From contig NZ_JAJEJV010000004.1 of the NCBI RefSeq assembly GCF_021390675.1, positions 1,922,001 to 1,986,000 on the forward strand: 64,000 nt of DNA. Reading direction: 5' to 3'. Source of the DNA: Dyella sp. 2HG41-7. Lineage in GTDB: Bacteria > Pseudomonadota > Gammaproteobacteria > Xanthomonadales > Rhodanobacteraceae. The notes beneath the pieces were generated by a model. That model did not search any database, was not told where the DNA came from, and worked only from the letters and a program-made list of their open reading frames with translations. Made by a program: the position numbers and the translations under genes. Shown here piece after piece: positions 56,745 to 64,000 of the stretch (the stretch's first letter is position 1; the number at the start of each line of letters is the position of its first letter).

Positions 56745-57635
56745 TCAGGGTACCCCATGCCCTTTGCAGGCGGTCCAAATGGCATACCAATCTTCGGGAT
56801 CGAGCCGCACGTTCAATGCAGCGACGGCATCGCGCAAGCCTTCGATACGACGCGTCCCCGTAATGGGATACGGCCGCGAGGGATGACGCAGCACCCACGC
56901 AAAGGCGAGCGTGGTAAGGGAAATGCCAAGGCGCGCTGCGATAGCGGACATTTCGGCGCGAACGCGCGCTGCTTGCTCATCCTCGCCATTGAATAGCCGC
57001 CCACCACCCAGTGGCGACCAAATCATTGGGCGCAAGCCGAGTTGCTGTGCCTGATCGAGCGAACCGTCGTCCAAGGTATCCATCTGCAGCGGAGACAGTT
57101 CCAGCTGATTGGTGACCAGCGGATGGTGCTGATGCAACAGCGCGAACTGACTCGTGCTGTGATTGGAAACGCCCCAGTTCACCACCTTGCCTTCGCGTGT
57201 GAGCGTAGCGAAGGTCTCTGCCAGCGCGGCCGCGTCCATCAAATAGTCGGGACGATGGATCAACACAAGATCCAGCTGCTCGGTGTGCAGGTTGCGAAGC
57301 GATTGCTCTACCTCGGCGCGTACGTATGCGGTGTCCGTGTCGTAAAAATTGATGCGGTAGGGGCGTTTGGAGGACTTCAAGCGCACGCCGCACTTCGTCA
57401 CTAACTGCATGCGTTGGCGTAGATTCGGCGAGGTATTCAGCGCTTCGCCGAACAGCGATTCGGCGCGATAGTCGCCGTAAATATCCGCATGATCGAACGA
57501 GGTAATACCCATTTCCATCGCTTGCTCGATCCAACGCAAGCGCTCCTGCACGCTAAGCTGCCAGTCGGTGATGCGCCAGAGACCGGCAACGATAGGGGAG
57601 AGTTCGAAAGTGCGTGCGGCGGCTTCGATGGGCAT
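56745..57635 (-). CDS. Aldo/keto reductase (YdhF-like)
   Basis: The 296-residue TIM-barrel NADPH oxidoreductase shows the catalytic tetrad: Asp in SFDHADIYGDY, Tyr in the same motif, Lys in LVTKCGV and His in VLIHRPDYL. The NADP region RIEGLRDAVAALNV is near the end. Substrate is unknown. It starts 12 bases after the outer-membrane channel gene on the same strand, so it may be the last gene of the tandem RND operon. Confidence 0.9.
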   Translation of the reverse strand: MPIEAAARTFELSPIVAGLWRITDWQLSVQERLRWIEQAMEMGITSFDHADIYGDYRAESLFGEALNTSPNLRQRMQLVTKCGVRLKSSKRPYRINFYDTDTAYVRAEVEQSLRNLHTEQLDLVLIHRPDYLMDAAALAETFATLTREGKVVNWGVSNHSTSQFALLHQHHPLVTNQLELSPLQMDTLDDGSLDQAQQLGLRPMIWSPLGGGRLFNGEDEQAARVRAEMSAIAARLGISLTTLAFAWVLRHPSRPYPITGTRRIEGLRDAVAALNVRLDPEDWYAIWTACKGHGVP

Positions 57636-57647
57636 AAGGGTGATGAA

Positions 57648-59120
57648 TTAGCGGCTGGCAGTGGATTTTTGTGGCGCGTTGAGTTCGTCGGCTGACCAAC
57701 CGCCGCCGATATCGCCGATCAACGATATCGTATCGAGCAGTCGCTGTTGCGTGATGCTCAACGCGCTTTGCTGGGCGCTGAACTGCGCGGCGCGCGCCGT
57801 GGCGGCGGTGGTGTAATCCACGGTGCCGGCCTGGTATTCGTTGAAGGCCATTTGCGCGCTTTGTGTGGCGTCGTTGACGACAGTGTCTTGCATCTGCGCT
57901 TGCTGAGCGAGAATACGCAAATTCGACAGGTCGTTTTCGACGTCTTCCAGCGCGGTCAGCACGGTGCCGCGATAGTTGGCTACCGCCGCTTCATACGACG
58001 CTTTGGCGGCCGCCACTTGGCCGTGACGCGCGCCGAAATCGAAGACGGTTTCGTCAACGTTCGCGCCCAGCGACCATACATGATTGGCAAGGTGCAGCAA
58101 TCCCGCCAACGGAGACTGCGAAAAACCGTCCGCCGCCGATAGCGTTACATTGGGATAGTAAGCGGCGACTGCCACACCGACCGCCGCATTCTCTTCCGCC
58201 ATCTGGCGCTCGGCCACCGCAATGTCGGGCCGACGTTGCAGCAGCGTCGAGGGCATGCCGACGGGAATGGTCGGTAACCCCGGAATGCTCGTGCTATGCG
58301 GAATATCGAGTTCTTCCGGATTCTTGCCGACCAGCACCGCGATCGCGTGTGCGTATTGCGCACGCGCGATGCCAAGTGCGATCAAGCTGGACTTGGCGCT
58401 TTCCAACTGCGTACGAGCGGTCAGCACGTCGGACGGCGCAACCGTACCCGCCGTGCCTTGATTGGCGACGACGCGCAGATATTCGGTGTAGGCGTCGACG
58501 GTTTTCTGCAATAAATCGGTATCGGCGTCCGTGATGCGCAATTCGGTTACGGCGTCGGCCAGCGCAATCTGCTCGGAAAGCGTGGCGTTTGCCAGCGTTG
58601 CTTGACTCGCTTGCGCTTTGGCTTTGCTTTCTTCGATCGAACGGCGCACCTGACCCCACAGATCCGGCGCCCAACTCGCGTTGCCTTCCAACGAACCGGA
58701 TGTAGTGACGGTATGGCGCGAGCTTGAGCCGGACGCGCTGCTCGTCGAGCCAGTCAAAGAACTGCTCTTTGCGCCGCCTTGTTTATCCGCAGAGCCGGTA
58801 ATGCCGATGGTGGGGAACAACGACGCGCGCGCCACTTGTACTTCGGCTTCGGCCTGCTGGTAATTGAAGTACGCCTGCCGCACGGTCTGGTTCGACACCG
58901 ACACCATCGGTTCGAGTTCATTGATGAGCGGATCGTTGAATACCGTCCACCAGTCGCCTTTCGGCGCTTCGCCGGCTTCGGGCGTCGCGGTGCTCCAGCC
59001 GGGCAGTTCTTTGTACTGCGTAGGCATCGGCACCTGCGGACGATGATAGTCCGGGCCAACCATGCAGCCGCCCAGCATCAAGGCCAGCGACGCGGCAAGC
59101 GCTGTGTGTAGAGTTTTCAT
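57648..59120 (-). CDS. RND outer-membrane channel lipoprotein (NodT/OprM family)
   Basis: The 490-residue protein has a lipobox (LALMLGGC) and GPDYHRPQVPMPTQYKE, typical of the NodT family. Two outer-membrane efflux repeats follow. Motifs such as GIARAQYAHAIAVLVGKNPEELDIP and PSTLLQRRPDIAVAERQMAEENAAVGVA are conserved. It contains a Ser/Thr/Gly-rich insert (KSSSLTGSTSSASGSSSRHT). The start at 59120 overlaps the stop of the preceding pump gene (ATGA). It completes a tandem RND efflux system. Confidence 0.92.
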   Translation of the reverse strand: MKTLHTALAASLALMLGGCMVGPDYHRPQVPMPTQYKELPGWSTATPEAGEAPKGDWWTVFNDPLINELEPMVSVSNQTVRQAYFNYQQAEAEVQVARASLFPTIGITGSADKQGGAKSSSLTGSTSSASGSSSRHTVTTSGSLEGNASWAPDLWGQVRRSIEESKAKAQASQATLANATLSEQIALADAVTELRITDADTDLLQKTVDAYTEYLRVVANQGTAGTVAPSDVLTARTQLESAKSSLIALGIARAQYAHAIAVLVGKNPEELDIPHSTSIPGLPTIPVGMPSTLLQRRPDIAVAERQMAEENAAVGVAVAAYYPNVTLSAADGFSQSPLAGLLHLANHVWSLGANVDETVFDFGARHGQVAAAKASYEAAVANYRGTVLTALEDVENDLSNLRILAQQAQMQDTVVNDATQSAQMAFNEYQAGTVDYTTAATARAAQFSAQQSALSITQQRLLDTISLIGDIGGGWSADELNAPQKSTASR

Positions 59121-62100
59121 GTTGAGGTACTCGCGTCGGATCTGTTCCACGGCAAGGTGGCGGACCACCTGGCGAGTTTTGCGCGCAGCCGGTCGAGGAA
59201 GAGGTAAATCACCGGTGTCGTGTACAGCGTAAAGACCTGACTGAGAATCAAGCCGCCCATCACCGTAATACCCAGCGGCTGGCGCAGCGATCCGCCTTGG
59301 CCGATGCCGACGGCCAAGGGCACCGCGCCCAGCACGGCGGCGGCGGTGGTCATCATGATGGGGCGCAAACGCATCACGGCGGCGTCGTGAATGGCTTTGG
59401 TCGGCTCATAGCCTTCGTCGCGCTGCAGATGGATGGCGACGTCGATCATCATGATCGCGTTCTTCTTAACAATACCCACCAGCAGAATCATGCCGATCAT
59501 CGCGATCACGGAGAACGGTGTGCCAAAAATCAATAGAGCAAGCGTTGCACCGATGCCGGCGGAAGGCAGGGTTGAAAGAATGGTGATCGGATGCACGGTG
59601 TTTTCGTAAAGCATACCGAGCACGATATAGACCGCACCCAGCGCCGCAAGAATCAATAGCGGCATAGTCGACATCGACTGCGAATACACTTGCGCCGCAC
59701 CGGCTGACTCGCCGTGAATCGAAGCCGGCATACGCAAATCCTGCATCGCCTGATTGATGGCGACCAGCGCCTTGCTCAACGAACCACCGGGCGGAAGATT
59801 GAACGAGATGGTGCCGGCGACCAATCCATCCTGGTGATTCACTTCGGTCGGCGTGTGATTGTTCGTATAGCTGAGCATGGCCGGGAAGGGCACCATCGTT
59901 TCCGCCGCCGTACTGTCCGCGCTGCCGCTGGACGAGCCGCCCTTGGAATTGGAAATCGCGTTCGTGAGCTGGTTGGCTTCTGCATTCGCGTTAAGCGAGT
60001 TGGTGCTAGAACCGGCCGTTTTCGCCGACGTAACGGCCGCGTACGCTTGCACGCCCTGAACGGTGCTGCCCGGCATTTGCGTTTGTTGCGTACCGCTAGC
60101 ATTGCCCGCCGCCTTGCTGAAATACATGCGGTTGAGCATTTGCGGGTACTGCCAATATTTCGGCGCGACTTCCATCACGACGTAATACTGATTGAGCTCG
60201 TTGTAGACGGTGGATACCGTGCGCTGGCCGAACGCGTCGTACAACACGCTGTCGATCTGATTCGGCGCAAATCCGTAGCGCGCCATGGTCAAGCGATCGA
60301 AATTGATATAGGTCTGCAGGCCGTTCTGCTGCAAATCCGAATTCACGTCCGTCAACGTACTTCGGTATTTACCCAGGTCGGTCACCAGTTGTGGAATCCA
60401 CTTATACAGCGCGTCGGGATCGTCGCTGGTGAGCGTGTATTGATATTCGGAGGCCGATTGCCTGCCGCCGATATGTAAGTCTTGCGACGCCTGCAAAAAC
60501 AACTTGGCGCCGGAGATAGCGCCGAGTTTAGGGCGCAGACGATCAACCACTTGCGCCGCAGTCATCTTGCGCTCGGCGAGCGGTTTCAACTCGACGTACA
60601 AACTCGCCTGATTCAGCGCACGACCGCCGGCAAAACCCGCCACGGAGGCGACGGCAGGGTCCTTCTGCACGATGGCCTGCATTTGCGCGAGCTTCTTTTC
60701 CATTGCCTGAAAGGAAATGCTCTGGTCGGCGATGATCTGCCCCATCAGGATGCCGTTGTCTTGTTCGGGGAAGAATGTCGACGGCAGCAATTTGAAAAGA
60801 AATACGTTGAGTACGACCAAGCCGATGAGCGTCAGCCCGATCATCAAGGCGTTATCGAGCACCGCGCTGAGCGAGCGTGAATACGCGTTCTTGAAGCGCT
60901 CGAACTGCTTTTCGTACCACACCGCCCAACGCGCGCGGGAATGCATCGCGGCGCCGGGGCGAAGCACAGCCGCCGCCATCGCCGGCGTCACCGTAAGCGA
61001 TATCACCATCGAAAGCAGAATCGCGACCGACAACGTGACGGCGAATTCGTGAAACAGCAAACCGATAATGCCGGGCATCAGCAGGATCGGCATAAACACC
61101 GCGATCAGCGATACGCTCATCGAAATAACGGTAAAGCCGACCTCGCCACTGCCCTTGATCGCCGCCTCGCGCACATCCATGCCGGCTTCGACATGCCGGA
61201 CGATGTTCTCCAGCACGACCACCGCATCGTCCACCACGAAGCCGGTGCCGATGGTCAACGCCATCAGCGAGAGGTTGTCGAGGCTGTAGCCCATCAGATA
61301 CATCGGCCCAAAGGTGCCGATGATCGACAGCGGCAGCGCCACCGACGGAATCAGAATCGCTCGCGGCGATTGCAGAAACACGTACACCACGCCGATCACC
61401 AGGATCACGGCGATAAACAGCGACCGCTCCGTATCGCCAACCGCTCCGTTCACCGATACAGATCGGTCGATCGCCACGCCTACGTGAATGCTGCTCGGCA
61501 AGGTGGCTTCGATTGACGGCAACACTTTGCGAATCTGCGAGACCGTTTTGACGATATTGCTGCCGGGCAGCGGAAACACAATCACCAGAACGGCGGGCTT
61601 GCCGTTGTACAAACCCATATTGCGCAAGTTTTCGGCCGAATCTTGCACGTCAGCGATATCGCGCAGCTGGACGGCCGAACCGTTGCGATAGGCCACGACG
61701 AGATCTCGATACGGCGCCGCTTTGCGAATCTGATCGTTGGATGTGACTTCATAGCGCAAGCCATTCTGATCGATATGGCCTTTCGCGCTATTGGCATTGG
61801 CCGCGCTGATGGCAGCGCGCACATCTTCCAGGCCGATGCCGTAACTATTCAATTTGTCCGGTTCCAGCTCCACGCGCACAGAGGGCAGGGCGCTGCCGCC
61901 CAGCGTGATCTGGCCCACGCCATCCACTTGCGAAAGCTGCTGCTGGATCACCGAATCGGCGGAGTCGTAAAGCTGCGCGCGCGTCAACGTGTCGGACGTC
62001 AGCGCGAGCACCATGATCGGTGAATCGGCCGGATTGTATTCGCGGTACGTGGGATTGCTGCGCAATGTCGTGGGCAAGTCGGCGCGCGCGGCCTGAATCG

Positions 62101-62431
62101 CCGCCTGCACGTCGCGCGCGGCGCCGTTGATGTCGCGGCTGAGACCGAATTGCACCACGATGCGCGACGAGCCGACGTCGCTCGACGACGTCATCTCGGT
62201 CACATCGGCGATGGCGCCAAGGCGTTTCTCCAGCGGTTCGGCCACCGTGGACGCCATGATCTCCGGGCTTGCACCGGCCATGCTGGCCTGCACGACGACC
62301 ACTGGATACGTCACGTTCGGCAGCGGCGCGACGGGCAAACGGAAATATGCCAGCACACCGGAAAGCAGGATGGCCATCGCGAGCAATGTCGTCGCGACGG
62401 GACGCCTGATAAAGAGCGCCGGAATGTTCAC
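59117..62431 (-). CDS. RND efflux pump, MdtC-like second subunit
   Basis: The 1104-residue pump has the proton-relay pair in GTGFVVDDAVVVLENIVRHVE and KNAIMMIDVAIHLQRDEG in the second half. It pairs with the upstream MdtB-like gene, whose stop overlaps its start (62428-62431). MdtBC-type pumps work as mixed trimers. A low-complexity insert of about 80 residues rich in Ser, Ala, Asn, Gly and Thr (coded about 59893-60118) lies before MVPFPAMLSY, in the docking region. It makes the protein longer than usual. Confidence 0.93.
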   Translation of the reverse strand: MNIPALFIRRPVATTLLAMAILLSGVLAYFRLPVAPLPNVTYPVVVVQASMAGASPEIMASTVAEPLEKRLGAIADVTEMTSSSDVGSSRIVVQFGLSRDINGAARDVQAAIQAARADLPTTLRSNPTYREYNPADSPIMVLALTSDTLTRAQLYDSADSVIQQQLSQVDGVGQITLGGSALPSVRVELEPDKLNSYGIGLEDVRAAISAANANSAKGHIDQNGLRYEVTSNDQIRKAAPYRDLVVAYRNGSAVQLRDIADVQDSAENLRNMGLYNGKPAVLVIVFPLPGSNIVKTVSQIRKVLPSIEATLPSSIHVGVAIDRSVSVNGAVGDTERSLFIAVILVIGVVYVFLQSPRAILIPSVALPLSIIGTFGPMYLMGYSLDNLSLMALTIGTGFVVDDAVVVLENIVRHVEAGMDVREAAIKGSGEVGFTVISMSVSLIAVFMPILLMPGIIGLLFHEFAVTLSVAILLSMVISLTVTPAMAAAVLRPGAAMHSRARWAVWYEKQFERFKNAYSRSLSAVLDNALMIGLTLIGLVVLNVFLFKLLPSTFFPEQDNGILMGQIIADQSISFQAMEKKLAQMQAIVQKDPAVASVAGFAGGRALNQASLYVELKPLAERKMTAAQVVDRLRPKLGAISGAKLFLQASQDLHIGGRQSASEYQYTLTSDDPDALYKWIPQLVTDLGKYRSTLTDVNSDLQQNGLQTYINFDRLTMARYGFAPNQIDSVLYDAFGQRTVSTVYNELNQYYVVMEVAPKYWQYPQMLNRMYFSKAAGNASGTQQTQMPGSTVQGVQAYAAVTSAKTAGSSTNSLNANAEANQLTNAISNSKGGSSSGSADSTAAETMVPFPAMLSYTNNHTPTEVNHQDGLVAGTISFNLPPGGSLSKALVAINQAMQDLRMPASIHGESAGAAQVYSQSMSTMPLLILAALGAVYIVLGMLYENTVHPITILSTLPSAGIGATLALLIFGTPFSVIAMIGMILLVGIVKKNAIMMIDVAIHLQRDEGYEPTKAIHDAAVMRLRPIMMTTAAAVLGAVPLAVGIGQGGSLRQPLGITVMGGLILSQVFTLYTTPVIYLFLDRLRAKLARWSATLPWNRSDASTST

Positions 62432-64000
62432 GGCGTTCTATCTCCCGCAGCGAGCGACGGTTTGCGGTTGAAGCGCTGCGCCAACCGATCGAAGAACAGA
62501 TAGATCACCGGCGTGGTGAACAACGTCAGCAACTGGCTGAGCATCAAGCCGCCGATGATCGCCAAGCCAAGCGGACGACGCAGCTCCGAACCGGTACCAG
62601 TGCCGACCAGCATCGGCAACGCGCCGAGCATGGCGGCCAATGTTGTCATCAGGATCGGACGGAAACGCAGCAACGATGCCTCGAAAATCGCCTCGGCCGG
62701 TGGCTTGCCGTGATCGCGTTCGGCTTCGAGCGCGAAGTCCACAATCATGATCGCGTTCTTCTTTACGATGCCGATCAGCAACACGATGCCGATAATGCCG
62801 ATCACATCAAGATCGGAGCCGGCAACCATCAACGCCAAGAGTGCGCCGATACCGGCCGAGGGTAACGTGGACAAAATCGTGACCGGATGAATAAAGCTCT
62901 CGTACAACACGCCCAGCACGATATACACCGCCACAAGCGCGGCAATCAGCAAATAGACTTCGCTGGACAGCGAATCCTGGAACGCCTGCGCCGCGCCTTG
63001 GAACGACGACGTAATCGACGCCGGCAACTGTACCGCCTGCTCAGCCTGATTGATTTCGGCCACGGCTTTGCTCAACGAGGCGTCCTTCGCGAGGTTGAAC
63101 GAGATGGTGATCGCCGGGAATTGCGAGAGATGGCTGATCACCAACGGCGATTTATTGACTTCGATCTTTGCGATCGCACTTAGCGGCACTTGGCCGTTCG
63201 TGGCCGTTTGGCTGGGCAGGTAGAGTTCACCCAGCGATTGCAGCGTCGGGAGCTTTTCAGGCTTGGCGACCAAGATGACGCGGTATTGGCTGGACTGGTT
63301 GAAGATCGTCGATACGATGCGCTGGCCGAGTGCATCGTAAAGCGCGTTGTCGATAGTCGCAGGCGTAATGCCGAAACGCGCCGCCAATTGACGGTTTACC
63401 TCGATATTGACGCTCAACCCTTCGTTGTTCAGATCGCTCGTCACATCGGTGATCGATTTGATCTGCTTCATCTTCGCCACAAGCGCCGGCACATACTGCT
63501 GAAACGCTTGCTGGCTCGGTCCGCGCAACACGAATTGATATTGGTTTGGGGATACCGTGGTGTCGAGCGTGAGATCCTGTTCTGGCTGCAAGAACAGCCG
63601 GATGCCAGAGACATCCGCCACTTCCTGTTGAATGCGTCGCGCAATCTCGGCGGCGCTATCCGAGCGATCGTCGCGCGCCTTGAGGTCGATCAGGAAGCGG
63701 CCGTTGTTGAGCGTGGTATTGGTGCCGTCGATGCCGACGTAGGACGTGAGGCTGGTGACGTCCTGATCCTTGAGAATCGCTTGGGCCAACTGCGCCTGGC
63801 GATTCACCATCGTGTCGTAGGAAACGGAGTTGTCGGCGATGCTGATGCCCTGAAGCACGCCGGTGTCTTGGACGGGGAACAAACCCTTTGGAATGGCGAT
63901 GTACAGGATCACCGTGATGATCAGCGTGACGACGAAGGTCACCAGCGTCGCGGTTTGGTGATCCATCACAAAACGCAATCCGCGCTCGTAAGCGTTCAGC
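62428..64000 (-). CDS. RND efflux pump, MdtB-like first subunit (partial, cut by window end)
   Basis: About 524 C-terminal residues are visible, from the middle membrane region (VTLIITVILYIAIPKGLFPVQDTGVLQGISIADNS) to the stop at 62428. The second-half helices include KNAIMIVDFALEAERDHG. The reading frame is open to the last base and no start codon is needed inside the window. The N-terminal half lies beyond 64000, probably with an adaptor gene further upstream. This copy lacks the long low-complexity insert and has the plain NGQVPLSAIA at the docking strand. Confidence 0.92.
   Translation of the reverse strand, partial: LNAYERGLRFVMDHQTATLVTFVVTLIITVILYIAIPKGLFPVQDTGVLQGISIADNSVSYDTMVNRQAQLAQAILKDQDVTSLTSYVGIDGTNTTLNNGRFLIDLKARDDRSDSAAEIARRIQQEVADVSGIRLFLQPEQDLTLDTTVSPNQYQFVLRGPSQQAFQQYVPALVAKMKQIKSITDVTSDLNNEGLSVNIEVNRQLAARFGITPATIDNALYDALGQRIVSTIFNQSSQYRVILVAKPEKLPTLQSLGELYLPSQTATNGQVPLSAIAKIEVNKSPLVISHLSQFPAITISFNLAKDASLSKAVAEINQAEQAVQLPASITSSFQGAAQAFQDSLSSEVYLLIAALVAVYIVLGVLYESFIHPVTILSTLPSAGIGALLALMVAGSDLDVIGIIGIVLLIGIVKKNAIMIVDFALEAERDHGKPPAEAIFEASLLRFRPILMTTLAAMLGALPMLVGTGTGSELRRPLGLAIIGGLMLSQLLTLFTTPVIYLFFDRLAQRFNRKPSLAAGDRTP

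Overview
The window looks like a high-GC chromosomal segment of a gammaproteobacterium of the Lysobacterales (Xanthomonadales), most likely a Rhodanobacteraceae member (Dyella/Luteibacter/Rhodanobacter type). This placement is inferred from gene content: methionine synthase split into two adjacent genes, a 180-kDa-class NAD-glutamate dehydrogenase, GGGAATCG-type dispersed repeats, and Xanthomonad-like small proteins. No rRNA or species marker is present to prove it.

Layout. 0-7.9 kb: an OxlT-like MFS carrier followed by a tightly overlapping soluble NAD-linked formate dehydrogenase operon (fdsG-fdsB-fdsA-fdhD-fdsD), with a REP pair between fdsB and fdsA. 8.3-15.1 kb: an accessory island with a MASE1 sensor that looks like a degenerate kinase, a secreted protein of unknown function, a broken orphan Rhs C-terminal toxin with its own small membrane protein, a complete Sec-signal Rhs protein with a toxin tip and membrane-anchored immunity candidate, and a broken IS110 element. 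15.1-22.9 kb: a ten-gene minus-strand molybdenum operon (moaA, moaC-mogA fusion, moeA, moaD, moaE, mobA, an unknown gene, modA, modB, modC), preceded by a candidate Moco riboswitch and two palindromes. It would make the cofactor that FdsA needs. 23-28 kb: a FUSC-family membrane protein and an osmoprotectant ABC importer whose substrate-binding domain and permease are one protein. 28-33.7 kb: stress/signalling genes (two single-receiver proteins, a CHASE3 hybrid histidine kinase, a small lipoprotein, small unknowns).

33.7-40.5 kb: tRNA-Val(CAC), a LAB_N membrane protein, the split metH genes led by an ArsR-methyltransferase fusion of the SahR type, and an acyl-CoA dehydrogenase. 40.5-51.3 kb: a two-gene RND efflux operon, the giant glutamate dehydrogenase and NAD kinase. 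51.3-55.2 kb: a large autotransporter with a Pro-Thr linker coded by a hexanucleotide microsatellite. 55.8-64 kb: a 5'-nucleotidase, then a minus-strand MdtB/MdtC-like tandem RND pump with its outer-membrane channel and an aldo/keto reductase. The first RND gene is cut by the window edge.

The most unusual material is the Rhs locus at 10.6-14.1 kb. It holds two toxin/immunity pairs, each with the same 4-base ATGA overlap between toxin stop and immunity start. One toxin is decayed and the other intact. Conserved Cys and His positions suggest a papain-like fold, and the anchored immunity candidates suggest action in the periplasm. Coordinates and translations are read directly from the sequence; functional names rest on family recognition without any database search.
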